In this document: in pieces, positions 53,610-61,585 of the stretch
Numbering within the stretch: the stretch's first letter is position 1
Layout: each line of letters opens with the position of its first letter
DNA from: DATAEE01 sp036258175
GTDB lineage: Bacteria; Acidobacteriota; Vicinamibacteria; Vicinamibacterales; 2-12-FULL-66-21
Reading direction: 5' to 3'
NCBI GenBank assembly: GCA_036258175.1
Contig: DATAEE010000391.1
Coordinates: 1 to 64,000 of the forward strand
DNA length: 64,000 bases
Notes under the pieces: model-generated
What the model saw: only the letters and a program-made list of their open reading frames with translations
Database searches by the model: none
Told to the model about the DNA's origin: nothing
Position numbers and translations under genes: made by a program

Positions 53610-55427
53610 ATGCGAAACGTACGTGGCGGCCTGATCGTTAGCGCCACCGGCGTCTTGTGTCTTTCTGTGGTGCTCGTGGCCTCCGAGTCCAGCGTCGCGG
53701 ATGCCGCGATGCAGGGCGGCCGCGAGACTGTGCGATCGCTGATCAAACAGGGCGCCGACGTCAACGCCGCGCAGGGTGACGGCATGACGGCCCTGCACTG
53801 GGCGGCGCGTCACGGCGACGCCGAGCTCGCGCGGACGCTGGTGTACGCCGGCGCGAACCTGAAGGCGACGACGCGGCTCGGCGGTTTCACGCCGCTCATC
53901 ATGGCCAGCCAGATCGGCGACAGCGCGGTACTCGAGGTGTTGCTGAAAGCGGGCGCCGATCCGAAAGTGCCGACGGCGAACGGAACGACGCCGCTGATGT
54001 TCGCCGCTGCCTCAGGCCGCGTCGAGGCGGTCAAGCTGCTGCTGGCGCACGGCGCCCAGGTTGACGCGAAAGAATCCGCGCGCGGCGAGACCGCCCTGAT
54101 GTTCGCCGCGGCACTGGGACAGATCGAGGCCCTGAAGGCGCTTGTGGAGAAGGGCGCCGACGTCAAAGCCGCGACGAAAGTGGTGGACGTCAAGACGCTC
54201 ACCAACGCCGAAGAAGAAGCGTTCCTTCGCGCGCAGCAGCAGGGGCAGCGGCCACCGGCGCAGCGCACACCCGGCGCCGAGCCCGCCGTCGTCGGCGGCT
54301 ACTCGGCCGCGCTGGCCCGTCCCACGACGAGCTCGGCGCGCGGCGAGAACACAGAGGCGCGCCCATCGCCGCAGCGGGCCGAGGGTGAGGCACGGCCCGA
54401 TCCGGCGACGCAAGTCGCCGGGCTGAGCCGCCAGTTCCGGTTCGCCGAGCTGGTCAGCACACAGGGCGGACTGACCGCCCTTCACTTTGCGATCCGGCAG
54501 GGGCACGCCGACGCCGTCAAGCTGTTGCTCGAGTCCGGCGCCGAGCTGAATCAACCCAGTGGCGACGGCACGACGCCGCTCCTCGCGGCCATCATCAACG
54601 GTCGCTTCGACCTCGCGATGTCTCTGCTCGATCGCGGCGCTGATCCGCGGCTGGCGAGCGACAACGGCGTCACGCCGCTCTACGCCGCGCTCAACGTCCA
54701 GTGGGCGCCGAAAGCGCTGTATCCTCAGCCGCGCGCCTATACACAGCAGAAGGCGTCCTACATCGACGTGATGAAAGCGCTTCTCGACAGGAACGTCGAC
54801 GTCAACGCGCGGCTGAAGAAAAAGGTCTGGTACTCCGGGTACAACTTCGATTTGTCCGGCGTTGACGAAATCGGTGCTACGCCGTTCTGGCGCGCGGCGT
54901 ACGCGAGCGACGTCGAGGCGATGAAGCTACTGGTCGCGCACGGCGCGGATCCGAACCTGGCGACCGTCAAGCCGGCAGGGCGCCCGCGGACGGGCGATGG
55001 CGGCCGAGAAGTGGTCGAGGACGTGTCGGGCCTGCCGCCAGTGCCAGTCGGAGGACCGGGCGTGACGCCGCTCCAGGCTGCGACGGGCGTCGGATACGGC
55101 GAGGGGTTCGCCGCGAATTCCCATCGCAACGCGCCGAGCGGCTGGATGCCGGCAGTCCGCTACCTCGTCGAAGAGATCGGCGTCGACGTGAACGCGAGAG
55201 ACCACGAGGGGAACACCGCACTCCATCACGCGGCGGCGCGTGGCGACAACGAGATGATTCTCTATCTAATCTCGAAAGGCGCCGACGTGAAGGCGGTCAA
55301 CCGCGCCGGCGAGACGACGGCGGACATGGCCAACGGTCCGGTGCAGCGCACACAGCCGTTCCCCGAGACGCTCGAGCTGCTGGTGAAGCTGGGCGCGAAG
55401 AACAACAATAAGTGCAAGTCGTGTTAG
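53610..55427 (+). CDS. Exported ankyrin-repeat protein
   Basis: A 605-residue protein with an N-terminal signal peptide (LIVSATGVLCLSVVLVASES). About ten ankyrin repeats can be seen, in two blocks: residues 30-190 (DGMTALHWAARHGDAELART type) and 290-590. A low-complexity Pro/Arg/Glu-rich linker lies between them (about 205-265). It starts three bases after the DUF1552 stop, so it is part of the same unit and may scaffold those proteins in the periplasm. The C-terminus ends in KNNNKCKSC, overlapping the convergent GAF gene by four bases. Confidence 0.9.
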   Translation: MRNVRGGLIVSATGVLCLSVVLVASESSVADAAMQGGRETVRSLIKQGADVNAAQGDGMTALHWAARHGDAELARTLVYAGANLKATTRLGGFTPLIMASQIGDSAVLEVLLKAGADPKVPTANGTTPLMFAAASGRVEAVKLLLAHGAQVDAKESARGETALMFAAALGQIEALKALVEKGADVKAATKVVDVKTLTNAEEEAFLRAQQQGQRPPAQRTPGAEPAVVGGYSAALARPTTSSARGENTEARPSPQRAEGEARPDPATQVAGLSRQFRFAELVSTQGGLTALHFAIRQGHADAVKLLLESGAELNQPSGDGTTPLLAAIINGRFDLAMSLLDRGADPRLASDNGVTPLYAALNVQWAPKALYPQPRAYTQQKASYIDVMKALLDRNVDVNARLKKKVWYSGYNFDLSGVDEIGATPFWRAAYASDVEAMKLLVAHGADPNLATVKPAGRPRTGDGGREVVEDVSGLPPVPVGGPGVTPLQAATGVGYGEGFAANSHRNAPSGWMPAVRYLVEEIGVDVNARDHEGNTALHHAAARGDNEMILYLISKGADVKAVNRAGETTADMANGPVQRTQPFPETLELLVKLGAKNNNKCKSC

Positions 55428-56056
55428 TGGGTTCCTGGGGTTCTTAAGGTTCCTGGGGTTCTCGGTTCCTGCGGTTCCGACGTTTTCCCCTCACTTTCGA
55501 CCTGCCGCAGCCGCGTTTCGAGCTGCCGGCATCGCGCCTCCGACTCCTGCAACAGCTTCCGCCCTTCCACTTCGTGCATGACGCACGTCGCGAGCTCCTG
55601 CAGGGTTTCCACGTCCTCGTAACTCCACGTGCGCGGCCGGCTGTCAATCACGCAGAAGCTGCCGATCACATGGCCGTCGCTCGTCGTCAGAGGAATGCCG
55701 GCGTACGCCGCGATGCCCATCAACTGAATCGCCGGGTTCATCTGCACGAGCGGGTTCACCCGCGCATCGTCGACGATGAGCGGCTTGGCGCTGCCGACGA
55801 CGTGCTTGCAGAAGGAGTGAGAGAGCGGCGTCTGCCGCTCTGAGGCGATCGGCTGGGGAAGGCCCACGCAGGACTTGAAGAACTGCCGGTCGCGATCCAC
55901 GAGGGACACCAGCCCGATCGGCGCGTGGAGCATGCGGCACGCGATGCGCGTCAGGCGATCGAGGGCCGCTTCCGGAGGCGTGTCCAGGATGCTGAGGCGT
56001 TGGAGCGCCGCGAGACGGGAAACGGACCGGACGATAGCGAGGAGCTCATCCGACAT
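55424..56056 (-). CDS. GAF domain protein with repeat-derived C-terminus
   Basis: A 210-residue cytosolic protein from ATG 56056, with GGAGGG five bases upstream. A GAF domain occupies about residues 20-170 (RLSILDTPPEAALDRLTRIA, VSLVDRDRQFFKSCVGLP, AYAGIPLTTSDGHVIGSFCV), of the type found in front of diguanylate cyclases and histidine kinases; here no output domain follows. After a short coiled coil (LLQESEARCRQLETRLRQVE) the last 20 residues (EPQEPRTPGTLRTPGTH) are encoded by a family D GGTTCC tandem repeat, so the C-terminus looks acquired by repeat read-through. Confidence 0.85.
   Translation of the reverse strand: MSDELLAIVRSVSRLAALQRLSILDTPPEAALDRLTRIACRMLHAPIGLVSLVDRDRQFFKSCVGLPQPIASERQTPLSHSFCKHVVGSAKPLIVDDARVNPLVQMNPAIQLMGIAAYAGIPLTTSDGHVIGSFCVIDSRPRTWSYEDVETLQELATCVMHEVEGRKLLQESEARCRQLETRLRQVESEGKTSEPQEPRTPGTLRTPGTH
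55430..55478. repeat. Family D 9-bp tandem repeat at the GAF gene 3' end
   Basis: Units GGTTCCTGG, GGTTCTTAA, GGTTCCTGG, then GGTTCTC, GGTTCCTGC and GGTTCCGAC, period 9 with one shorter unit, translated on the minus strand as the C-terminus of the GAF protein. Confidence 0.88.
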
Positions 56057-56061
56057 GGCAA

Positions 56062-56067
56062 CCCTCC
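56062..56067 (-). promoter_or_regulatory. Ribosome binding site deciding the GAF protein start
   Basis: GGAGGG on the minus strand, five bases before ATG 56056, selects this start over the longer open frame beginning at 56158. Confidence 0.65.
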
Positions 56068-56171
56068 GGCGACCCCAGGACCCGTAGCTTACGCCCCGCC
56101 TTCGCACACAGGCAAGCCAGTCGCTTCCGCCTGCCCGCGTCGCGCTTCGGCGGGACAAGTCGGCGCGGCTC

Positions 56172-56215
56172 TTGACAGTCTATACTGTGCGATATACAGT
56201 GTGTGTCACACACTG
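56172..56215 (+). promoter_or_regulatory. Promoter and 19-bp palindromic operator of padR
   Basis: TTGACA at 56172-56177 and TATACA at 56193-56198 form a -35/-10 pair with a 15-base spacer. Directly overlapping the -10 is a perfect palindrome, CAGTGTGTGTCACACACTG, at 56197-56215, and ACTGT/ACAGT arms lie just upstream. PadR repressors commonly bind such symmetric sites in their own promoter. The expected transcription start lies within a few bases of the GTG start codons at 56203 and 56215, so the mRNA may be leaderless. Confidence 0.65.
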
Positions 56216-56559
56216 TGAGTAACACAGCACCCGCCGTCAACGAGGACCTGTTCGAATCGCTCCGTCTCGAGCTCCGCCGCGGCTGCCTCATCGTCGCCGT
56301 GCTGGCTCAGCTCCGAGTCGAGCACTATGGGTACACCCTTCGAAAGGCGCTCGCCGAGAAGGGGATAGTGATGGACGAGGGCACGCTGTATCCGCTCCTG
56401 CGCCGGCTCGAAAGCCAGGGGCTCCTCGTGAGCGAGTGGCGCGAGGAAGAGAAGCGCAACAAGCGCTTCTATCGTCTGTCGGCCGACGGAAAGCTGATCC
56501 TCAAGCAGCTGCTGGCGGAGTGGAAGAGCATCAACACCGCGCTGGAACGGATTCTTTAA
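56215..56559 (+). CDS. PadR family transcriptional regulator
   Basis: A 114-residue winged-helix protein (GTG 56215; the in-frame GTG 56203 would add four residues). The PadR pattern is plain: LRRGCLIVAVLAQLRVEHYGYTL, then MDEGTLYPLLRRLESQGLLVSEW with the wing NKRFYRLSADGK. No Shine-Dalgarno sequence is visible. A palindrome overlaps the promoter and start, consistent with autoregulation. It is 11 bases upstream of a HAAS-domain membrane protein, a common pairing. Confidence 0.92.
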   Translation: MSNTAPAVNEDLFESLRLELRRGCLIVAVLAQLRVEHYGYTLRKALAEKGIVMDEGTLYPLLRRLESQGLLVSEWREEEKRNKRFYRLSADGKLILKQLLAEWKSINTALERIL

Positions 56560-56570
56560 GGAACGACGCC

Positions 56571-57557
56571 ATGGAACTGCTCGATCGATATCTGCACGCG
56601 CTCAAGACGTATCTCCCCAAGGCGCAACAGCGCGACATCGTCGCGGAGCTGTCGGACAACATCCTGTCTGATGTCGAGGAGCAGGAGGCGGTGCTCGGGC
56701 GGCGGCTGAACCGCGCCGAGGAAGTCGAGGTCCTCAAAAAGTACGGCCATCCGCTCCTGGCCGCCGGCCGCTACCTTCCGCAGCAGTATCTGATCGGCCC
56801 TGCGCTCTATCCGTACTACTTGTTCGCGCTGAAGGTGCTGACGGCGATTCTGGTGCTGGGAAACGTCGCGGCCGCGATCGTCTCCGGCTTCATGTCCAGG
56901 AATCCGGCGGGGATCGCCGGCCATCTCGTCGAAAACGTGATCCGGGCCGTCATCTTCGGCATCGGCGTCGTCACGATCGGTTTCGCCGCGCTGGAGCGCT
57001 GGCAGGTCAAGATTCGTTTTCTCGAGACGTGGGACCCGGCCGCGCTGCCGGCGGTGTCGAGCGTCGACGCCGAGCGCGTCCCGCTGTCCGAGTCGATCTT
57101 CGGGCTCATTTTCGGGGCGCTCTTCCTTCTCTACTGGCTCGCCGTGCCGCCGTTCGACCGAATTGCCGTCGGCGGCGAGGGCGTCAGGGTCCAACTGGCT
57201 CCGATCTGGCGGCAGTTCTATCTGCCGGTCATGTTTCTCATCCTGATCGGCATCGTCCAGACCGGCGTCAACCTGGTGAAGCCTCACTGGATCCGTTTCC
57301 GCGAAATCACTCGCATCGTGACCGACGTGATCGTCATCGTGATGGCCTATCTGATCCTGCGCACGAAGGATCTCGTCCTGATCATCGTCGAAGCTACCGG
57401 AGATCCGACTGCGCACGCCGACAAGGCGGCGATTCTCAACAAAGTCGTCGCGTTTGGGATCGCAGTGGCCGCCGCGGTCTTCGCCGTCGACATGATCATC
57501 AACTTGTGGCGGATCGCCGGGCGGCCGGGCGCGAATCTCGTGCACGTGCGATCGTGA
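56571..57557 (+). CDS. HAAS-domain membrane protein paired with PadR
   Basis: A 328-residue protein with AAGGA eight bases before the ATG. The N-terminal 70 residues are the HAAS/DUF1700-type helical domain (LLDRYLHALKTYLPKAQQRD, AEVEVLKKYGHPLLAAGRY-like). About six membrane helices follow (YYLFALKVLTAILVLGNVAA, SIFGLIFGALFLLYWLAVPP, LPVMFLILIGIVQTGVNLV and others). Genetically linked HAAS proteins are thought to work with PadR regulators as membrane sensors; here the pair is probably cotranscribed. Confidence 0.85.
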   Translation: MELLDRYLHALKTYLPKAQQRDIVAELSDNILSDVEEQEAVLGRRLNRAEEVEVLKKYGHPLLAAGRYLPQQYLIGPALYPYYLFALKVLTAILVLGNVAAAIVSGFMSRNPAGIAGHLVENVIRAVIFGIGVVTIGFAALERWQVKIRFLETWDPAALPAVSSVDAERVPLSESIFGLIFGALFLLYWLAVPPFDRIAVGGEGVRVQLAPIWRQFYLPVMFLILIGIVQTGVNLVKPHWIRFREITRIVTDVIVIVMAYLILRTKDLVLIIVEATGDPTAHADKAAILNKVVAFGIAVAAAVFAVDMIINLWRIAGRPGANLVHVRS

Positions 57558-57581
57558 GGGCGCGGTTATACTGACGGCTCC

Positions 57582-59054
57582 ATGCGCTTAACGATTTTCA
57601 TCACGTTGTCCGTCACGCTTGGCGTTGCCGCTCACGCGTCGGAGAACTGGACCCGCTTCCGCGGTCCGAACGGCACCGGCGTGTCGGATGCGAAGAATCT
57701 TCCGACCACCTTCGGTCCGACGACGAATGTGCGGTGGAAGACGGCGCTGCCACCGGGTCACTCCTCACCGGTCGTCACGAACTCCCGAATCTTCCTGACC
57801 GCGCATACGCCGGACAAGACTGAGTTCCAGCTGTTCGTCATCGCCCTCGATCGATCCACCGGCCGCGAGCTGTGGCGACGCGAGGTTCCTCGCCGGCAGA
57901 AGGGGAGGCAGGAGAACGTCAACGGGCCCGCCTCGCCGAGTCCGGTCACCGACGGAACGAATGTGTATGCGTTCTTCCAGGACTTCGGGTTGATCAGTTT
58001 CGGCCCCGACGGCCGGGAGCGGTGGCGCCTGCCGCTTGGCCCGTTCAACATGTTCTATGGCTTCGGCGCGTCGCCGATTCTCGTGGAGGACGTGCTGCTG
58101 TTGCCGGTTGATCAGGACACCGATTCGAACCTGCTGGCGATCGATTCTGCGACTGGCAGGGAACGGTGGAAGGTGTCTCGCCCGCACGTCATCTCCGGCT
58201 ACTCGACGCCGACGGTCTACCGGCCTGCAGGCGGCGGCGCGCAGATACTGGTGCCCGAATCGTTCCAGCTGACCGCCTATTCGGTGAAGGACGGCTCGAA
58301 AATCTGGTGGGTGCGCGGCCTCGCGTGCGAGATGAAATCGGTGGCGAGCCTCGACGCCACGACGCTCTACGTCAACGGCTGGGGCTTCCGGCAGAACCAG
58401 GCGGGCGAGCAGATTCCGACCGTCACGTTCGAGGAAGGCCTCAAGCGGTACGACAAGAACGGAGACGGCCTCATCGCAAGCGGCGAAGTGATCGGCGACG
58501 AGCCGATGGACCGAATGTTGAGTCCGAAGTACGGCTACGCCGCGTTCGACGGGAATCGCGACGGACAGCTGAACGCCGTGGAGTGGGCGATCTTCCGCGC
58601 GATGCTGGCGTCGGAGAACGGACTGCTCGCCATTCGCCTCGGCGGACAGGGGGACATGACCGATCAGGCGGTCCGCTGGAAGTACAAGCGGCCGGTTCCG
58701 CAGGTCCCATCGACGCTGCTGTATCGCGACGTCCTGTTCATGGTGAACGACAGCGGGATTCTGATCTCGTTCGACCCGCAGACCGGTGACGTCCTCAAGC
58801 AGGGCCGTCTCAAGGGCGCCATCGACAAGTACTTCGCCTCACCGATTGGCGCCGATGGCAAGGTCTGGCTGGTCAGCCAGGACGGCACCGTTTCGGTCGT
58901 GTCCGCCCAGGCTCAGTGGGAGATCCTGGCAGTGAACGCGCTCGAGGACGAAGTGTTCGCGACGCCGGTGCCGGCAGACGGCGAGTTGCTGATCAGAACG
59001 AAGAGCGCCCTGTACGCCTTTGGCGCCTCCGGTGCTGCGCCGAGCGGGCACTAG
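57582..59054 (+). CDS. Exported PQQ-like beta-propeller protein with two EF-hands
   Basis: A 490-residue protein with a signal peptide (LTIFITLSVTLGVAAHA). The start ENWTRFRGPNGTGVSDAKNL and the repeated WRREVPR/GRERWK blades belong to PQQ-binding-like (BamB-type) propellers common in Acidobacteriota and Planctomycetes. Between blades, at about residues 291-335, are two EF-hand-like calcium loops (DKNGDGLIASGE and DGNRDGQLNAVEW). It is periplasmic; there is no indication that it binds PQQ itself. The 3' end overlaps the convergent permease gene by 4 bases. Confidence 0.88.
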   Translation: MRLTIFITLSVTLGVAAHASENWTRFRGPNGTGVSDAKNLPTTFGPTTNVRWKTALPPGHSSPVVTNSRIFLTAHTPDKTEFQLFVIALDRSTGRELWRREVPRRQKGRQENVNGPASPSPVTDGTNVYAFFQDFGLISFGPDGRERWRLPLGPFNMFYGFGASPILVEDVLLLPVDQDTDSNLLAIDSATGRERWKVSRPHVISGYSTPTVYRPAGGGAQILVPESFQLTAYSVKDGSKIWWVRGLACEMKSVASLDATTLYVNGWGFRQNQAGEQIPTVTFEEGLKRYDKNGDGLIASGEVIGDEPMDRMLSPKYGYAAFDGNRDGQLNAVEWAIFRAMLASENGLLAIRLGGQGDMTDQAVRWKYKRPVPQVPSTLLYRDVLFMVNDSGILISFDPQTGDVLKQGRLKGAIDKYFASPIGADGKVWLVSQDGTVSVVSAQAQWEILAVNALEDEVFATPVPADGELLIRTKSALYAFGASGAAPSGH

Positions 59055-61483
59055 GACCTTCGCAGGGCGTCCACCGGATTCAACCGCGCCGCGCGCAGTC
59101 CCGGGATACCGCTGGCGAGCATCGCGACCAGCGTGAGCATGGCCGCGACGCCGACATATGTCGCCGCGTCCCGTGGGCCGACGCCAACGAGCAATCGTGA
59201 AGCGAACGGCAGCACGGCCAGCGCACCGGCGCTGCCGATGGCCAGCCCTAGAAGCGCGACGCGCACACCTTGGCTCGTCACCGATCGCAGAATGTCCGCC
59301 GGTCTGGCGCCAAGTGCCATGCGGACGCCGATCTCACGCGTCCGCTGAGCGACCGCGAACGCCATGACGCCGTAAAGCCCTACGCCCGCCAGCAGCAGCG
59401 CGAGCGCGCCGAACAGGCCGAGAAACGACGCCGCAATCCGGTTCGCGAACGTCCCGAAGGCCATCTGCTGCTCGCCGGTTTTTGTCGCGAAGATCGGCAG
59501 ATTCGGGTCGAGCGCCGACACGACCGATCGGATTCGCTGGAGCGCCGCTCCTGCGCTCTCGGAGCTTCGGACGTGAATGATGGCGTTGGGGCGATACCTC
59601 TGCCGGATGGACACGTAGAAGAACGGCCGCGGATCCTCGGCGAGCGTCTGGTACTTGCCGGTTGGCACGACGCCTACGACCTGGTACGGCGTATCACCGA
59701 TCCGCACGATGCGGCCGAGGGGATCTCCTGACCAATAACGCTCGGCCATCGTGCGGTTCACGATCATCACGTGCGTCGTGTCGATGCGATCGTCGAACGT
59801 GAAGTCGCGACCCGCGATGACGGGGATCTGCATCGCCGCCAGATAGCCGGGCGACACAATGTTGTATTGGATGTTGAGATCCTCGTCCTCCCGGCGCGAG
59901 TAGCCGTCGATCGAGACCGTCATCGAGCTGATGCCCTCGAAGCCAAGCGGCAACCGGACCGCGACACCCGCCGCCTGGACGCCCGGTTCGGACTGCAGCT
60001 GGCGTACGAGCCGCTCATGAAACACCGCGCCGGTCTCCGGGGTGTAGCCGTTGGGAAACAGGTTGTAGCCGGCCAGCATGAGGTCACGGGGGTTGAAGCC
60101 AGGGTCCAGCCGTTCGGCGGCGACCAGGCTTCGAAGGAACAGCCCGGCTCCGACCAGGAGCATCGCCGAAAGCGCGACCTGCGTGACGACGAGCGCGTCG
60201 CGGAGGCGGGAACGATGCCGGCTGCCGGCGGCTGACTCGTCGCGGAGCGCAACGATCACGTCGGCTCGCGCCGATTGAAACGCCGGCGCGAGGCCAAACA
60301 CGATGCCGGTCACCACGCTCAGGAGCGCCGTGAACGCTACGACCCCCCCGTCCACGCTGATCGCAGGTCGAAGCATCAGATCCGTCGGCGGATTGAACCT
60401 CGAGAGCAGCGGACTGGCAGCCATCGCGACGAGGATGCCTCCCGCGCCACCAAGGCCGGCAAGCATCAGGCTTTCCACGAGCATCTGACGGACGAGACGT
60501 CCTCGGGACCCGCCGACCGCGAGCCGGATCGCCATCTCGCGCCGGCGGCCGAGGGCTCGTGCCAGGAGCAGGTTGGCAACGTTCGCGCACGCGAGCAGCA
60601 GCACGAGCGACACGACGCCGCTCAGCGTCAGGAGCACCGGCGTCAGAAAGAGCTGCGCGCCGAAGGGCGATCGCCACATCGGCACTACTGCGCCGGTCCA
60701 GCCTTCGTTTGTGCTTGGCCAGGCTTGCGCGAGCCGTTCCACCGCCGCCTTCACTTCGGCTTCCGCCTGCTCCACGGTGACGCCGGGAGCCAGTCGGCCG
60801 AGCGTCTGGAGCCAGCGGCTTCCGCGAGCCCGAATCAGATCGCCCTGCATGACATCGGCCTGCATCATCACGGGAATCCACAGATCCAGTGCGAGACCGC
60901 TCCAGACGCCATAGAAGTCCGGCGGCGCAACCCCCACGACGGTGTACGGCTTACCGTTGATCGGCATCGTGTGGCCGACGATCGCCGCATCGCCAGCGAA
61001 GCGGCGCTGCCACAGCCCGTGGCTCAGGACGACGACCGGCGCGCGCCCGGGTGCCTCATCCTCCGCGCGGGTAAAGCCGCGTCCGAGCGACATACCGGTC
61101 CGCAGGACGTCGAAATAGTTCCCACTCACCAGCGATCCGTACACGCGCTCGGCATGTCGCGACTCTGCCGTGGCGCCCAGGCTCACGGTCACGATGCTGT
61201 CCACGACCAGGCCGTCCAGGGTCTTGCACGCATCCCGCAGGTCCACGTAGTCCGGATACGAGAGCGTGCGCCAGGCGCCGCTTCGGCTGCGGTTTGCCAC
61301 GACGACGATGTCTTGCTGTTGGCTCACGCCGGAAAGCGGCTCGATGAGGACCCCGCGGACCCAGCTGTAGATCGCGCTGTTCGCGCCGATGCCGAGCGCG
61401 AGCGACAGCGCGGCGGCCGCCGCGGTTCCGGGACTTCGGCGCAAAATGCGGAGGCCGTACCGGACGTCCTGGAGAATGGTCAT
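59051..61483 (-). CDS. ABC transporter permease, ADOP type (FtsX/MacB-like)
   Basis: A 810-residue membrane protein from ATG 61483 (GGAG four bases upstream). The N-terminus MTILQDVRYGLRILRRSPGT and the first helix with GIGANSAIYSWV are diagnostic of the Acidobacterial duplicated-permease (ADOP) group. Two MacB periplasmic domains and two FtsX-like permease domains follow, the second ending ASGIPGLRAARLNPVDALRR. No ATPase gene is adjacent. Such permeases often occur beside PadR genes; a PadR/HAAS pair is 1.5 kb away. The substrate is unknown. Confidence 0.93.
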   Translation of the reverse strand: MTILQDVRYGLRILRRSPGTAAAAALSLALGIGANSAIYSWVRGVLIEPLSGVSQQQDIVVVANRSRSGAWRTLSYPDYVDLRDACKTLDGLVVDSIVTVSLGATAESRHAERVYGSLVSGNYFDVLRTGMSLGRGFTRAEDEAPGRAPVVVLSHGLWQRRFAGDAAIVGHTMPINGKPYTVVGVAPPDFYGVWSGLALDLWIPVMMQADVMQGDLIRARGSRWLQTLGRLAPGVTVEQAEAEVKAAVERLAQAWPSTNEGWTGAVVPMWRSPFGAQLFLTPVLLTLSGVVSLVLLLACANVANLLLARALGRRREMAIRLAVGGSRGRLVRQMLVESLMLAGLGGAGGILVAMAASPLLSRFNPPTDLMLRPAISVDGGVVAFTALLSVVTGIVFGLAPAFQSARADVIVALRDESAAGSRHRSRLRDALVVTQVALSAMLLVGAGLFLRSLVAAERLDPGFNPRDLMLAGYNLFPNGYTPETGAVFHERLVRQLQSEPGVQAAGVAVRLPLGFEGISSMTVSIDGYSRREDEDLNIQYNIVSPGYLAAMQIPVIAGRDFTFDDRIDTTHVMIVNRTMAERYWSGDPLGRIVRIGDTPYQVVGVVPTGKYQTLAEDPRPFFYVSIRQRYRPNAIIHVRSSESAGAALQRIRSVVSALDPNLPIFATKTGEQQMAFGTFANRIAASFLGLFGALALLLAGVGLYGVMAFAVAQRTREIGVRMALGARPADILRSVTSQGVRVALLGLAIGSAGALAVLPFASRLLVGVGPRDAATYVGVAAMLTLVAMLASGIPGLRAARLNPVDALRRS

Positions 61484-61585
61484 ACGACTCCATACGGCCG
61501 GATTCACGCGCAGGTTCGAACTGTTCGCCCGCCTACGCCAAGGCTTCGGCGCGGCAAGCCGGTATCATGAAGGACGGATGCCGCA

